DNA from: Cytospora piceicola
Lineage: Eukaryota > Ascomycota > Sordariomycetes > Diaporthales > Cytosporaceae
Assembly: GCA_023375675.1 (NCBI GenBank)
Contig: JALQBC010000002.1
Location: 1,178,001 to 1,242,000, forward strand
DNA: 64,000 nucleotides
Direction of reading: 5' to 3'
Part shown: in pieces, positions 12,303-26,433 of the stretch
How positions within the stretch are numbered: position 1 is the stretch's first letter
Layout of the letters: every line of letters starts with the position of its first letter
The notes under the pieces: model-generated
What the model was told of the DNA's origin: nothing
Databases searched by the model: none
The model's input: only the letters and a program-made list of their open reading frames with translations
Translations under genes and position numbers: made by a program

Positions 12303-13056
12303 ATGACATCTCAGAATCGGCAGAAGGGGACCTACGTCTACGCAGAAGACAGTGTCGACACTGCTGTTGACTACGAGGCCGCGAGACAGAGGCACGCAAC
12401 CGTGTACGATGCAGTCGCGGGTACGCAGAACCAACCCCCTCCCCCCCTAATCCGACAATCCCAAGAGGAGGGCGTAGAACATACAGAATAACCGAACAAC
12501 AACAGGCCGGGTATCCCTCAAGTTCTCGAAAGACTCCGCCACGGGTGGCAGCCGCAAGACCCTCCCGGGCCAACACCACCTCGGCGACCCCATCCTGACC
12601 CCAGAAGAGGTCCTCTTCTCGCGGAAGCGAGCCCCCCAGCGGTACGCGGAGAAGGACGTATACTTTGCGCACGACGACCTCCCCGACGGCGGCCGCGACG
12701 TCCTGCCCGACAGCGATATGCTCAAGTCCGTACACGGCTATGCGAGCCACTTCTACGATGCATTGGGTCAGCGCCATGAGGGCAAGGCCCGAGGGGACAT
12801 CAGGCATGTTGATGAAAGGAGCATGGACGAGACGGCACTGCTCGCGTTCGGGATCCTACTGGAGGAGGCTGCGCGAGAGTCATTGGGGAAGGATGGAGAC
12901 CTGGTATTCACTGAGGGCGTCGAAGATGACGAGGAAGAGAGCGGGGGACAGGGAACAAGTGATGCAAGACGGTCACATGCTCCTGTCGGCTTCGAGGGCG
13001 ACAAGAGGTTTTGGAGGAGGAACTACGCCAAGAGACGGAAGCTCGCAGACAAGTAG
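12303..13056 (+). CDS. RNA polymerase I upstream activation factor subunit, Rrn10-like
   Basis: Probable small subunit of the upstream activation factor that recruits RNA polymerase I to rDNA promoters in the nucleolus. Exon 1 is 12303-12420, the intron 12421-12505 (85 bp, GTACGC..CAACAG) and exon 2 12506-13056, giving 222 codons. An alternative acceptor 17 bp downstream breaks the frame. The central part reads LPDSDMLKSVHGYASHFY (about 107-124), followed by DETALLAFGILLEEA (147-161). This resembles the pattern in yeast Rrn10, where a D-L-x-x-V-H-Y-Y-A helix is followed by DETSLITLGLLIE. The C-terminus is basic (FWRRNYAKRRKLADK) and could be a nuclear signal. Yeast Rrn10 is about 145 residues, so this protein is longer at both ends. 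The match is from memory of the family pattern; a profile search would settle it. Confidence 0.65.
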
Positions 13057-16000
13057 AGCTAGCACGGCCAGTGACCGAGGATGACGTTTCCATACGACAT
13101 TGCAACTGCGCGGAAGAGCTGTCACCGTCCGTCCCCGATGCGTATCCTTCCGGGAGAGTGACTGCTCATCGACGTTGGAGTATGCAACTGGGAGCATCTA
13201 CATACATACCGGCAACCAGGTTACAGTAGTTGGCGCGACCTTGGAAGCGGCGATGCTGTCAAGGTTCGGACCGCCAGATCGACCATCCTCCCTGGTTTTC
13301 GCACAAGTCACACCTCAGAAATATCGCCCGGGCCTCTTTTTTTGGTCACCCGAACCATGCAGGTGTGGCATTCCAGGAGCGGATGTTGCAAGGGTCTCTT
13401 GCATGATCCAGCCGCATGGTACATATATGTAGCGTCAAAGCCAGGGATGCGGGCAAGATTGCTCTGGAACCTGGCAATGCAGGTTACAGTGAATTTGCAT
13501 GTGTGTCGTGGCTGGCAACGCTGGACACCCAACCAGCCTTACCAAAAGTAGAAATGGCAAATACCATGCAGGCCGGTATATTTCACCACGATTACCGAAC
13601 TAGGTCTGCATCTAAATATCCTGGCCTTCGCGAGATAGGCGAGTATGGCTAGATTCGGGAGAACCCCTCATAAGGAGATTCTCCATGTAATCCGTCTGCC
13701 CCTGACATCTCCTTCCACCCATCTCCGTGCCATCTTGGAAGATTTCCAGCTTGTGCGATCGTCGGACAATTCTGCGCTTTGGGTCGGTCCCTTGATTACG
13801 TTGGACCCATGTCCTTTGCTTGTTTGAGATCCTCGCTTGTCCGTTCCCGCGACATAGGCATTGGGTTCGTAGAAGGATCGGTGATGGGCAGAGACCTTGC
13901 AGATGTCATATATCGCATGCCTTTGGTTCGTCAGCGTTTACATATACATAGTTCCGATGACTACTGTACTAAGGTTACACCGCTTGGATTCTCGAGGTGC
14001 ATACACTCCCGTAATGCGGTGGCCACCCCCTCTCACGCCCCTGCTCCTGGGGCACTTGAGAGGGAACCCTTTCGCGGTTTCGCCGACGTCGCCGGTTCGT
14101 GGAGGCCCCGACATGGCGAGCGTGTGTGACCTGAGTGTCTACAGATCATACCCTGGGTTAGGATGCATCATGCGTGGGTGGTGTGTTTGCTCGTGAAAAA
14201 ATCATTGTTTGCGAAGAATCTGTTTGCTTGCTTTGCTTCTCCGAGCCGCAGGTAGCTGCAGCATCTACGGCAGCTGTGGTTGCAGTCGGTTGCGTAATCA
14301 GCGGGGTGAAGCTGGAGAGCCTCATGCTCCATGCTCGAAGTGGCAAGTAGCTCGCAAACGAAACGGTTGATATCCCCAAAATCATGCATGATATTACTTC
14401 TTGTAGGTACCTCTTGTAGGTACTTCCGTGTCCATGTCACCGCTGTCAACCTTCACCTCTGGCGGCATATAAAACGGAAAGATAACGGAGGTCACGACAA
14501 AACCCCCCCTCCAATACAGACCTACCTAACTTGCCTATAGGGTGGCTTTACCTGCCCTAGACACGCATTGCTTCTGTTGGCCACGCAAATAAAGACCGCC
14601 CTTGATCAGCAAAGGAGGTTGCCAACATGACTATCACGAGGGCGTCCGACGGGAGGGGGGGGAAACTCCATTCGCCAGTCAGCATCTCCCGATCCATATC
14701 CTTCCCACACTCGACGTGCCATCGGCCGCCGCGATCCCAGCCCCTGTTGAAGAGACAGGGCCGTCCCACCGGGCCAGGTGACCCGGTTCGGTCCACTCAA
14801 GAGAAAAGTGACAGATCACACACACACCGGTGCAACCCGTGTTTCTGGGTACATGCAACCCAGATCTTGGGAGAGATTTGTGCCGGCCCTCCCCCTTGCA
14901 TCCCCCAAGCTACCTGCCTGCTTTGGGAAGGGTGACCGTGATCGAGAGCCCGAGATGTCGGTTTCTGGTCATCAACCGCCATCTGCGGCCGGGGGGACCT
15001 GGCCAGGGCCGCAAACCTCAACGGGTGCCACTCCGCGTGCCATCTTGAGGAGGAGGCTCCCTTGAAACAGCCGAGGAGGAGGCCTGGGGGGGGGGGGTTG
15101 GGTTCCTCCCACCCAGAAAAATCTGGTCTCGACCTGTGCTCTGTCCCCACAGTAGCACAGACTCCCAAGAGCTGAAAAAAGCGACGTTGAAGGACGCAGG
15201 CTCGCGCATCAAGCGCGATGCTACCTACCCCCTGGGCCTATGCATGTCCTGAAAACGGAGCAAACTCCTCCCCTCCCCCTCTTCTCCCCCTTTGGAACAC
15301 ATTCGACAGGTCGTTTCCGACGACAGTCGGGCCACGCCGACGAAGCAGCAGCAAAACTGCTGAATATGCCCGACTGCGAACATGTCAGTGAGTCTGGTCC
15401 GGCCTCGTGGGGTTTGTAGGGGCTCGATGGGGAAAGGAAGTAGGTGGAAAACGCATACGAGGCAACCTCGGTCCCCATGCGATTAAGGGGGCCATCATTT
15501 TTCGATACAAGTGGAGGTTCAGGCCGTGTACCAGGCAAGGCCTGAACCGGCATCTGGATGCCACGTGCCCAGCCGCCTCGAGAACGTCGGGAGGGTTGGA
15601 AAAGCAAAACATCGCCAGACTTCGGTCCATCGTCCCCGAAGGTCTTTGCACCTCCCACGGCGGGTTTCTTCCGATGCTTCGTCCTCCGGAAAGGCCGAGG
15701 TCGATGCCGAGGACTGCCTCCCCCAAGAGCGAAGATACGAGGAGGAAAGAAGCAAACTCTGCCTCATGTCGCCTCCCCTGAAACGGATGCCCGACCGCCG
15801 TCGCTGTTGTTTGCTGTCTTTGGGGGGGGGGGGAGAGAATACACCACCTCTTTGTCAAAGCTGGTGTCGCCACTTACCAATTCTGACGTTAGCATTTGGT
15901 CACGTCGCAAACATACTTTTGCAGCGAAGTCGCTCGTCGCCGACCGTGCGTGCTGGTGACGGTTCGAATGCCGGCCTTCAGAGTTCCGGAGAGATGGGAA

Positions 16001-19000
16001 CAGTGGATCTTGACAAGAACGGTTGGGCTCGAAGATCAGCAGGAGGCTTGACTTGTGTGGCGGCAATGCCAAAATAGCATGACAGCGGAGCAAGTGCCGA
16101 TTCAACTTTTCCCCCAGCGAGGTTGAGATATTCTACAAGGTGGGAGGACATGGAATCCTCGTCTCTACCAATATTAATATATCAATATACATATAAGTAT
16201 ATGTATAATATATGTAAATATCTATATCTATATCTATATCTATATGATGAAACCAGAAATGGTGACCCCGTCCCTCATTCCCGGGAGCGACGAGGCTCTG
16301 CGATCGCATTCCTTGTCGTCACGTGGCTTCCACATTGTGGGGTTGGACCATGTGGGAACCAATTTGATGCTGGAGGAAGATCCGGGAAGTGCAGTGCAGT
16401 GATGGGCAAATGGCTTGCAGGTGTAACCAACTAACTGTATCGTGCCCCCTTTGAAACATGACTCTGATGTCGCGCTGCTAGTAGGTTGGATGCCCAGGTG
16501 GGCAGAGTTCCGGCTCGAGGGAGCGTTGTAGCCGAGGAGGAGCATCCACTTGCCTACCCGAATACCGACGGGTGGTGCGATGCGACTTTTACAAAACTCT
16601 CGTGAGGCTCACGTCCTCGTGACGGAGCCAAAACCTTCTATTTTGCTCCTCTGACTTGGTACTATGGAGCAGTATTGTGTCTCTTCTCCGTAGATGATCC
16701 ACAATCCCAGCACTGCTTCTCCATCAGCCCGGTAGACATGTCGCTGTGACATCAGGTTGTGTATATCTTCAGATTGACGCATCTGTGAAGCCTTCTGCAG
16801 CACACTCGACTACGGTACATTCCTCCCCCCCCCCCCAGCTGTTCACCAGCAGATTGCACATCGACTCGCGATATTGGGCGTCAAAGCGAACTGCATGTGA
16901 GCTGTCCACTTTGGAATCAGGATCGGAACCATCCCGAGGACAGGCGGGTACGAGGACGAGTCTCGAACTCGAGAGGCCGCAGTATCAGAGCGGCACAGCA
17001 GGTAGTATTCTGTGCCTCGCTTCCAGGGACGTACATAAGTCGATGGTGTCTCCTCTACATGATCGACCAGACCCCTGGATAGCCACGAGGTGGCTTGCCC
17101 CCAGTCGATACCCAAGCAACCAGGTGATCTCCTGAGAAACCTGCAAAATCCTGGTCGGGGCAATACCGGCAAGGCCGTCAAGCACACCTTGGGCATGTAG
17201 GAAACGGGGACGAACCCTGAGGAACCTCACGTGCTTGTCGTCGATGCCAGCCTGGGACGAACATCCAGACACGAGCCGCAGAAAAAGCCACATGCCCAGG
17301 TGTGATCGAAGCCGGTAGTCCGCGGGCGATCAGTTCCGACTCGTTGGTAGTATAGCGTAAACTTTATTTGGATCAACACACCGGGCCATACTTGCTGTAC
17401 GATAGTGTACGGTACATAGCGGCGCGACAAAGTCGCCCAGTGGACTGAGCTTGCGTTGCTGATCCCATCAAGGACATCGCTCATCTCGGCAGATCGGGGG
17501 CAGGAGACGCAGCCTTGTGGAGGAGACCTTGGAGCCCTTGGGTCCCTTGGGCATCAAAGGTGGATGAGATCCCGAACATGCTTGAATCAAGTCCCGTGGA
17601 CCATCACCACAAAACTCCGTTGATGCCCAACGGGGTGGGAGGGTCCCAGGCTGCCAGGGCTGAGGAAGGAAGGTAAAAAAAGTCTTATCTTTGGCACTAA
17701 CATAGTGTAGAAGCCAAAAGCCTGGAACCTGTTGGTCCCAAAACCAGATCCGTCCTTGGTGTGCTTGGAGATGATGGCCAGTTTGCGAGGTGTGGAAAAC
17801 CTCATGGTCCAGTCCGGCTGTCCAACTAATAATACACACGAGTACCTACCACCGGCTTGGCGACGAACTTCCACCACACGCGGGAGCTATAAGTTCCCCC
17901 AACGGCCAACCGAACTTCCAGAGGCCCGCGCCGGACCTTAGCTGCCCGCTGCCCGGCGAGCTTAATTCTCGAAGCCCACACTAGTAGTAGATGTTCCGAG
18001 CTAGAAAACATTGCTCCCAGTGTAGACTAGGGTTGGGGCGACAGTAGCCTGCCTACCTACTTACCTAGGTACCTAGGGTTCCGAGATTGTAGTCGAGTCG
18101 CGTCCCGGAGCTTAGACTCGGCCGGCGCGGTTTCGGAGCCGGTAGCGTTAACCCCCCCTGGCACGCCCAGGAACGCCACTGCTCTCACGCCGGTGAACAA
18201 CATCCTTGTCAAAAGGAAAGAGGGCTTTTTCGGGGATCAGCCAACACAATTGGGACGGAAGATCTTCATTCCATTTTCAAGGCAACCAGATTTCTCTGAC
18301 ACACCAGTCCAGCCAGTACAGTACTGTGTACATAGTTTCCGGCCTAGTCGTCGGGGTGAAGAGCCAAGGCTCGGTAGAGTTCTGACACCTGCTGGCTTGT
18401 CGTCAGTCCATGTGCATCGAAAGCCCCGCGCCCTATAGGAGGATCGTTATTATGCTGCTGCTGCTGACTGGCTGCGCTGCAAGAGGGCGCTGTTAGCGGT
18501 CGGCCCAGGCGTTGGGTATTGCATATGCAGCCGCTGTGAAACGATCGGCAGTCCTTGATAAGCGACGTGGCGACGTGATAATCTCTGGTACCGCGTATTA
18601 CTTTGCTGCTAGGCAAGCTAAGCAGCTAAGCTACCAGCAGGTAATTTCCCGTACCAAACGGTGACAAGAGAGGAGAGACTGCACCTACCGTTTTACAGAT
18701 TACCGCCCAAAGGCAGGTCGGCTGGCAGGGTACCTAATTACATTACATGGCACACCACGCACTACAAATGGTAAAGTAATAACACCTTGCTGGGTGTGTG
18801 CCTGTAGAGGCTAACAGAAAATGGCGATTTCTCCCGAGATTGTGGATTTCGGCGGTGTCGACGTCCCTCTGAAAGGTCGCCATGACCTCCAGCCTCACCA
18901 CAGCCCCATCATGGCGGTGCTTTCTACCGAGATGCGCGTCGTCGTGGCAAGAAACGTTCACTGGAGATGGTTTCCCAGCTCCGAGCCAAATTCCCGACGT

Positions 19001-22000
19001 ATACACTGGCCTGCCTGGTCGATGCTGCTTGGAGATTGAGAGTCGACATGTCACAAATGGAACCCTTGATGTCGAGTTTGTCAGAAGTTACAAACATATC
19101 AACAGACTGCCAGATCGCTTACATACCGAAAGTAGTCGCATTAAATTGAGGTTTACAAAGTATCTAGATAGATACCATGCAGCCATGCAAAATACAACAA
19201 GTGGGACCTCTCTCGGACTCGCGCGACCCCATCAGAATCGTTAGGGACACCCGAGACGAGAGCAGCGAGCCCTTCACGGTGCAAGGCCTGGGACGCTTAA
19301 TTCCATGACATACAGTACACTGTAACGTATCCAACGATGATGCCAAGGTGGACCATATCATCGTGTTGATGGAGGTCAATATCAACGAGCACCTTTCTTT
19401 TGGCACATGCATGATCTGTACATTGCCCTGCCATGTGGCCGCTTTCCAAGCCGAAGATAAGCACTTTACTGTATGTAAACCAGCCCGGCATTTGTTCTCA
19501 GTTCGGCCATGTCTACGAGCCCCAAATCTCCGTCGGCAAATCCTCGACCGGCAAGGCCGCAGCAACGTTCGAGAATACGACAGTGAATCTCTTCCCGGGA
19601 GGCGTAAGGGAAGGTTCACGTGTGTACTAGACTATGTAGGCATCGCGATCTGTGATTGATATGCAGTACCTGTATACGAACTGCGACTCGTTCCTTCACG
19701 ATGTCTTCCAAGGTTCGAAGGTGCTGTTCCCTACCGGTGGGAAGACGGAAGCCCGCCCGCGCGCCGAAAAAGACACAGCAGAGTTCATCTTTACTGCTTG
19801 CAATCCGTGATCATCATGGGCCACGCGTTGCGATATTCGCGCTGTGCAGTGCAGGCCAAGAAAGTTTGTTACAGACAAGGTGTGCCAAGTCTGCCACTCA
19901 CCACTGTGGTGAACCTTACTCAACACACACGCCGGGCTCCTGTCAGGTGAGACTTCGGAGAGGTCGGTGAGGACCGGTTTCTTGGGGTTGTCTCCACTCA
20001 GCTGGGCCCCCCCCTCCCAACGAGTCAAGCCTGCGGAGTGTCAGAATGTCTGAGTGTTCGGCGGCGCGGCGTAAAAGAAAGACAAGGAAGGATATGGTTT
20101 GAAGTCCCCTCCCGCGCCCCCCCCCCCATGAGAATGATCGTTGGCGTTTCGCAAGCTTCCAGAAAAATTCCAGGCTTTCCAAAAGGGTGGATCCTCTGCA
20201 TTATTGATAGTAATCAATCCATCACAGAGAGGCCCACAACTTGGCGGAGACCACACCGTATGTCGACCGTTCTGCCCTCCGAGAGAGTCCCCGTGGCAAT
20301 CCAGCCTGTCTTATTTTCAAACTTCCCAGGTGGGCTCCCAACCTTTTTCTTCTTGTTTAGTTTACTGTGGTGCACTAGTATCACCTGAAGCTTACTCGGG
20401 AGGAGCTGGAAAGCGAAAGCGGTCTGCGCATGCAGCGGCTTTTCCAACAATAACCGATGTACCCCAAAAAAACGAGGCGTGCGAGTTTACCTAGAGGAAT
20501 GGCGGATGGTCGTTTGTTATCTCTGGGAGTTGATTTGGCGCCTCGCAAGGTATTTCCGCACCTGGCTGGCGCTCCTGCCCTTGAGTATTTAGCAGCGAGG
20601 CGGGGAAAGAAAACAAGAAGAAGAAGAAGAAAACAACCCGATGTTGAGAATGAACCTTTCGCTTCGAACTCATGAACAAAATGGCCCACGGGTCCCGCCA
20701 TACCGACGGGCTCGATAGAACAATGGTCGTCGAGATCGTCGCGAACGCCTTGTCCGGGCTGCCGGGGCGAACAAGCGAGCCCCAGGGAGGAGAGTTTCCA
20801 GTTCCCAGAGACCTGGTACTAACGTAATTAAAAGGCGGTCAGGGCTCGTGGATAATGACGAGCATCGCGCCGCGGTCACGGGGTACGCCATGTCCCTCTC
20901 TCATTTTCCCGCTGTCGTCAGTGTTTTGTCTTCTTGGGGTCCCTCTTTGAGGCTGGTCAAAAATGCTGCCACCTCCCCCACCCCGTTTGGTCTTGGTCAG
21001 GCCCGGCAAAGATGAATATGTTTCGAGAAAGGTCCGACCAGGGCGCAATGGCGCCACGGAGTCCTTGATGATGAAGAGGCGTGGCAGGGCAGATTGCTTA
21101 CAAGCCTGCCAGCCTGCCAGCCTCGAAGTCAGGACTTGTTCCATCACCAACCATGACAGCCCCATGGTGCGGCAAAAGGGCTGCACGCACTGTGACGAGA
21201 TCTTCACCCCAATCCACTTTTCACGGAGAGGCCATGGGAGGGTGGCAGGTTGCATGAAGGGAGTCATGAAAATCGCGTCAATGAGATGAGAAACGGAAAG
21301 TCCTGCCAGGCAGCCCAGGCTGCCACTGCTGCTAACTCTCAGCCACTCATCAATCAGTGCCAGTTTCTGTCAAAACGGATTGTTTGTTGAGTTGAGTCTG
21401 GCGGTCTAGACTCGAGAGAGTGAACCTGGATTGGTGGACGGCTACGAAGTGGAGCCAGTCACTTGCACACATTCTAACCACACCTGGCATATCTCAAGTA
21501 TCGTACCATATACCCAGGTAGGTATGTATGAGATATACCTGGGTATGCCCTGGTTTGTGGCCAAAACGGGTATTGCGGAAACCGGGACTAGCTGACTACC
21601 TGAGGTAGTTCTGGTCCACTCACAGTCGCTCGAGTGGAAAGTGATGGAGGTTTACCGTATACGGAAATGGGGTGGGGAGCTCTCGCGTATCAACCTGCTT
21701 GGCAGCCAGGTGTGCAATCATGATCATCGGTGAGTGACTGCATTGCATTTGCAGGGCGGCCCGCACATGGCTTGATTCATCGTCAGCGCACGCACCCTAC
21801 AATGAATACATAGTACCTACTTAGGTAGATACTATGGAAGTCGTACCCAGAACATTTGAGGTCGGTGCCAAAAACCGCGACCGAAACCACCACCTGGGCA
21901 GAGGCTGGCTGAGGGCTCAATCCTGACAATACACACGCATACTAAAATATGTACATGGGTGCTGGATGATGGCAGGCATATGCAGGTTTGCCGAAGCTGT

Positions 22001-24775
22001 CAACCCATTCGGCCCATCTATGCCGGATCTGACGTCTTCAAATGGACGAAAGGAGCACTTGAGCGGCCGGGGCCGCCACCGTCACAACTTTATCGCTATT
22101 GTTGGTGTATCAGGTGCATCTTCGGTTTTGACACTTTTCGAAAGCCCTGCCAACCGGACAGCCCAACAAGATCGGCAGGATTTGTGTTGATCATAAGGTG
22201 CCGTGACGTCTACTGTGATGAGTTTCAAGACGAGCCCATCCTACTTGCCTACATACCTAGGTAGTCAGTCCTCCATTGGCCTTCCCCTTCTAAGCAGAGT
22301 CCCTTATGGAACAAGAGACCCAATACCTGTGATGACATGAATATATGCACTTATATCTCTCGAGTCGGTGGTAATAATTGGTAATTCAAGGGTTGTGGTA
22401 GGTGAATAAAATTGAAGGGAAAAGCGAAACACATACAAGATAGGAAAAAACAGGAAGAAGAAAAAACGAGGCGAGCGCGTTGCGCTCTGTGCGCGCGCAT
22501 CTGATTCGTTGTGCGTTTCATCATCAATGGGCTCGTCGGTCGCCTGGGCTGGAGACTTTGTTACAGGGCTTGGCGGCGCAGATGTGATCTGATGCGTCAA
22601 GATCGCACCGGCATGAGAAGTGATAGCCTGTTGGACTGCAGCGTCTCCTCCCCGCACTTGCTTGGTTTGGTGGGAAAGTGTGTGTGCGCAGGGCCGCATG
22701 TTTCTCGACTTATTCCGGTCTGGTCTGGTCTGGTCTGGTATGGCATGGTATGGTATGGAGAATGGGGAATGATCATCCCCCCTTCCCCTTCCCCTTCCCT
22801 TTCCCAAGACCCATCTACATATCAGCAGATGCAGGACAGTCCGCAAAATCGAAACCGTTTTTTTATCTTGCTGTTGCTGTTATTGTTGTTGTCAGAAAGA
22901 AGCCCCCGTCCTGCCCCTCTAACCCCTCTGGTGTTAATGAGATGCGGTGCTACGGGCCGGATAATTTCCTGACTCTCTTTTCTGTTTGGGATGATCCTTG
23001 GACAAGGTACGGAGATACCCAATGACAACAGATGGACCCTGATACGCCTGAAAAGGTCTAGTCTGCCCCAAAGAATTTCCACGGGCTCTCCTCAATATTT
23101 GCTCCGCGGCCGGGTTATCCTGCTCAATGTATTACTACTGTGTTAGATGCTGAGAGGCGTTTGCCGACGTCTCAGATGTTGGGCCCGTGGTGGGCAGGCA
23201 TCATTGATGGTAAATTCCCAAGCCACAGGTGCGAATTTGACTTGCTGTGCCTGGCAGCTGTCAGCAGTACCTTGATGGAGCGCACGTGGCTACCAGCTTA
23301 CATACCTACCTAGGTAGGTACCTTAGTAGGTATCTACTCACTAGCTCACATGGCTGGGAAAGTACACATACTATGTACTGCGTATATGTGACCCGTCACG
23401 CCTTTTCGTCATAATTATACTATGAGTCAGTTACCGATTTTCCGGATGGGTTGTCTGGGCGTGCATTGGTCTGTTTCGTTTTGTTTCGTCCTTTTTGTTT
23501 CCTTTCCTTTAATTTTTTTGGGGGACGTTGCGAAAGATGGTTTCTGTCACATTGGGGCCGGACATGCGCAAGTGAGGGCTTTTTGTCTTTTTATGCGATA
23601 AGACGACACGAGCGTGGTGTAGTGTGTAGTATGGGGCCTTACACTACGTCCAGACTCCGTATCGAAGTGCATCGTCACATTTGCACATGCCACATGCTAC
23701 ATGTAAATGCTTTTTGCTGCGTAGGCGAAGCGACTCTTTCACCGCCCTATGTATGTACAAAAAGTAATTTGTACATACATACATCGTACTGTGACGGAGT
23801 CTACCATAGTATGGACGAAAACCGTTCAATGGATCATCAAACCCACGCAACCACAGGCCAAGATATTTCGACAAGGTCCCAACGGCTGCGCCTGTTTTGC
23901 AGGTTTGATGTGCTGGGTGTACTACTGTACGGCAATTACGGGTTACTTACTTGGGCATGTCAGGTTGTCAGGGTACTGTAGACGTTGAGAGTTGAGGCGG
24001 ATCTTCTGGACCAGCCGCAGCCACATCTAAAATCCCCAATGGTAGAAAGGATGGCAGATCCTCCCACCCCATTCTTGTGCGTACGTACGTAGTACCTAGA
24101 ACAGGTACGGATCCGTAGAATATCATTGTTCAGTGCTGGTGACAGGGGTCCAGGGCCAATGATCACAATACTACTACAGTACATACGTACTTGAACAGGT
24201 ACCTAAATATCTAGGTGGCTTCCAAGGTTCGTACGGACCCGAACGACCAACGACCATGCCTAGGTAGGTACTGAGGTTGGTAGATATGTGCCTAGGCATG
24301 TGCAGATGTGGTATGAACGTACCAGTGAGCTAAGCATTTGTTCGTCATGATGGCCTCCAGTCTCCACGGGGCTCTCACCGTTTTGTTTCCGTATCAGGCA
24401 TATCCCTGCTTCGTTTCATTGTTTTTTTCTGGCCAGGTACGGAGGTACCTAGGTACTATGGGCAGGTACTCAAGTACCTAGGTACCGCAGTACGGCAGTA
24501 CAGTATGTTATGTACCCCGGTACCGTACACAGACGTGGCCTCCCCGTCTGCCCTTCTGCCCTTCTGCCCTTCTGCCCTTCTGCCCTTTTGCCCTGGCTCG
24601 ATGTCTCCTTCTGTTCCTCTCCGTTTATAGGTCCCATTTTATACCTAGGTAGTCACAGACTCCAGAAACACACAGTCATGGTGGTCATTGCCATCCATCC
24701 ATGATCATGGTTCGCTGTGGCTGGCTGGCTGGCTGGTCTGGCTGGCTGGAGTGCTGGACTGGAGATTGAGATTGA
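13057..24775. other. Long region without a recognisable gene
   Basis: Nearly 12 kb with only overlapping short frames on both strands and no family match or signal peptide. It contains C/G homopolymers of ten or more bases (near 15090, 15822, 16826 and 20118), a TATATC-type AT microsatellite at about 16164-16245, a GGCTG run near 24720 and many ACCTAGGT-like palindromes, densest at 23.3-24.7 kb. It may hold long non-coding RNAs or distal control sequence for the downstream Zn2Cys6 regulator; nothing in the sequence proves either. Confidence 0.5.
24548..24587. repeat. Tandem repeat, 8-bp unit CTGCCCTT, five copies
   Basis: Five perfect 8-bp units, followed by a degenerate sixth. The repeat lies in the promoter-side region of the Zn2Cys6 gene. 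Confidence 0.9.
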
Positions 24776-26433
24776 TTGGGGAAAACACACGGATTAAAGC
24801 GGGCAATGTTTTTTTTCTTGCTGTGGACCCCGTTCTGCCCGTCAACTTTCTTTCGCAGCTCATCGCACCTAACCGACCGACCGTCCAGCCGCAACGTCGA
24901 CACACACCAAAAGTTGTTGCACTTTTGCCTTTTTCCCATCTCTCTCCCGGTCAGGTCAACTAAGAAACCCCGTCACTGTCACTCCTGTATCGGTCATCAG
25001 GACACTACACCCCCCCCCCCCATGAGCAGGATCTCGGTACGAAATACAAAGCCTTTCTTCCTTTCTGGCTCATCGCTGCCCAACCGTCGATCCCCTCGTG
25101 CTGTTTCTTTCCCCCCTCCCCCCTCCCATCGTGGCGGCATAGCACACTGCGTATACACACAAGCACACACGCATACACACACACACGCACACAGAATAGC
25201 TACTGTACCGCCCACGCCCTCGCCCACGCCCACGCCCTGCCACCTACCTGACTACCTCGGTAGACTGCTACCTTGTACCTCTCTGTCTGCAGTGCATCCA
25301 TCTGCTGGGCCCGGCTTAGGCCTATCCAGAACAGTTCTGCCAGCTCGCCGAGCTCTTAGAAGGGAACCGGAACCGGAACCGGAGGCGCGCCAACACTCTC
25401 ACTCACGTCTTTTGAGAGAAGCTCCCCCAACAACAAAGTCATCACAGGGCTTCTTGCACACGCTTACGGAATACTTGCACCCTGCTTTCTTTTCGCCTCT
25501 GATCACTTCTGGCCTATGCCCACAGTACCTCCCCGGATTACCGGCTACCTGCTCAACCTTAATCTGGGCCGTTTCTACCCAGCTTTTGAGCTCTGAGCTC
25601 TGGTTCCTCCACCCCCCTCTACCGTATCAGCGGCATATCTCATATCTCGGCACCTCGACTGGTCAATTGTCGCTTTGCTTGAGCCAATAGGGACTGGAAG
25701 TTCCCACGATTTTATTCCGACCTTGCAACCACACGCCCCCCCCCCCCGGGAACAGATCGAGCATCACAGTAACGGTGCCTTGATCACTCGACGCCCCCGG
25801 CTTGCGCACATTCCCTCAATCGCCTACGGCCACCGTCACCGTTCACGGCCACCGTCCGGTTTCTGTCACGGTATCGCCGCGGCTGAAATACGTACCTCTT
25901 GCCGACCAGGAACCTTCCCAAGGTCACTCTTCTCGAATCTTGACCCTTGTCTTGTCTGACCCCAGCTTGTCTGAATTCTGGCTCAGCCTTTTGCTTCCAA
26001 GGTGCAGGCACAGGTTCAGATTTCCTTGTCAAACCTGTCGAGGACCTTTTTTTTTTTCTCCCTCTCCGCCCTCACTCCTTGCACTACCGCTTGGAGGATC
26101 TCAGGTCGCCTTGCCCACGGCTTTGCAGACGACCCCCCTCCCGATCCAGAAGTAACAAGAGAACCAACCTACTTGCTGTTGCCAACTCCCATGGCATACA
26201 CGGTTGCGCTTGCTGCCTGACCCGTCCGCCGCCGCCGCCGCTGTTGTCGTTGTTGTTGACGTTGTCGGTGTTGTTGCTGTTGTTCTTGGCCGTGCTCCCT
26301 CTCTGGATTCGGCTCTGGTACTGTACTGCTTGAACCCCAGGCGCAGTGCCTAAGCCTTTTTCTCCAATTTCCTCTCTTTCCGGGTTCCAGGTATTTATGT
26401 ACCTGCCTGACATATACCTTGATTCATTGAAGC
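24776..26433 (+). promoter_or_regulatory. Probable promoter and long leader of the Zn2Cys6 regulator gene
   Basis: About 1.6 kb directly before the ATG at 26434. It is rich in pyrimidine runs (for example TTTTTTTTTT-CTCCCTCTCC near 26049), CA repeats (25150-25198) and C homopolymers. Filamentous fungi often carry such composition in promoters and long 5' leaders. An open stretch of about 300 codons here is low in complexity and has no family resemblance, so I do not call it a gene. Exact transcript start and any upstream introns cannot be placed. Confidence 0.35.

Noticed and set aside
12166..12807. 213-codon minus-strand frame over the Rrn10-like gene
   Set aside because: Shadow of the plus-strand coding exon; no conserved pattern.
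15385..16077. Overlapping frames of 162 and 188 codons on opposite strands
   Set aside because: Both run through G homopolymers, neither has family resemblance, and long frames on both strands arise easily in GC-rich DNA.
22304..22972. Frames of 150-180 codons on both strands near 22.5 kb
   Set aside because: They cover CTGGT and CCCCTT-type simple repeats and have no start context or similarity.
24776..25690. 304-codon plus-strand frame before the Zn2Cys6 gene
   Set aside because: Low-complexity Pro/Ser/His-rich translation of pyrimidine tracts and CA repeats, no conserved block; better explained as promoter or leader.
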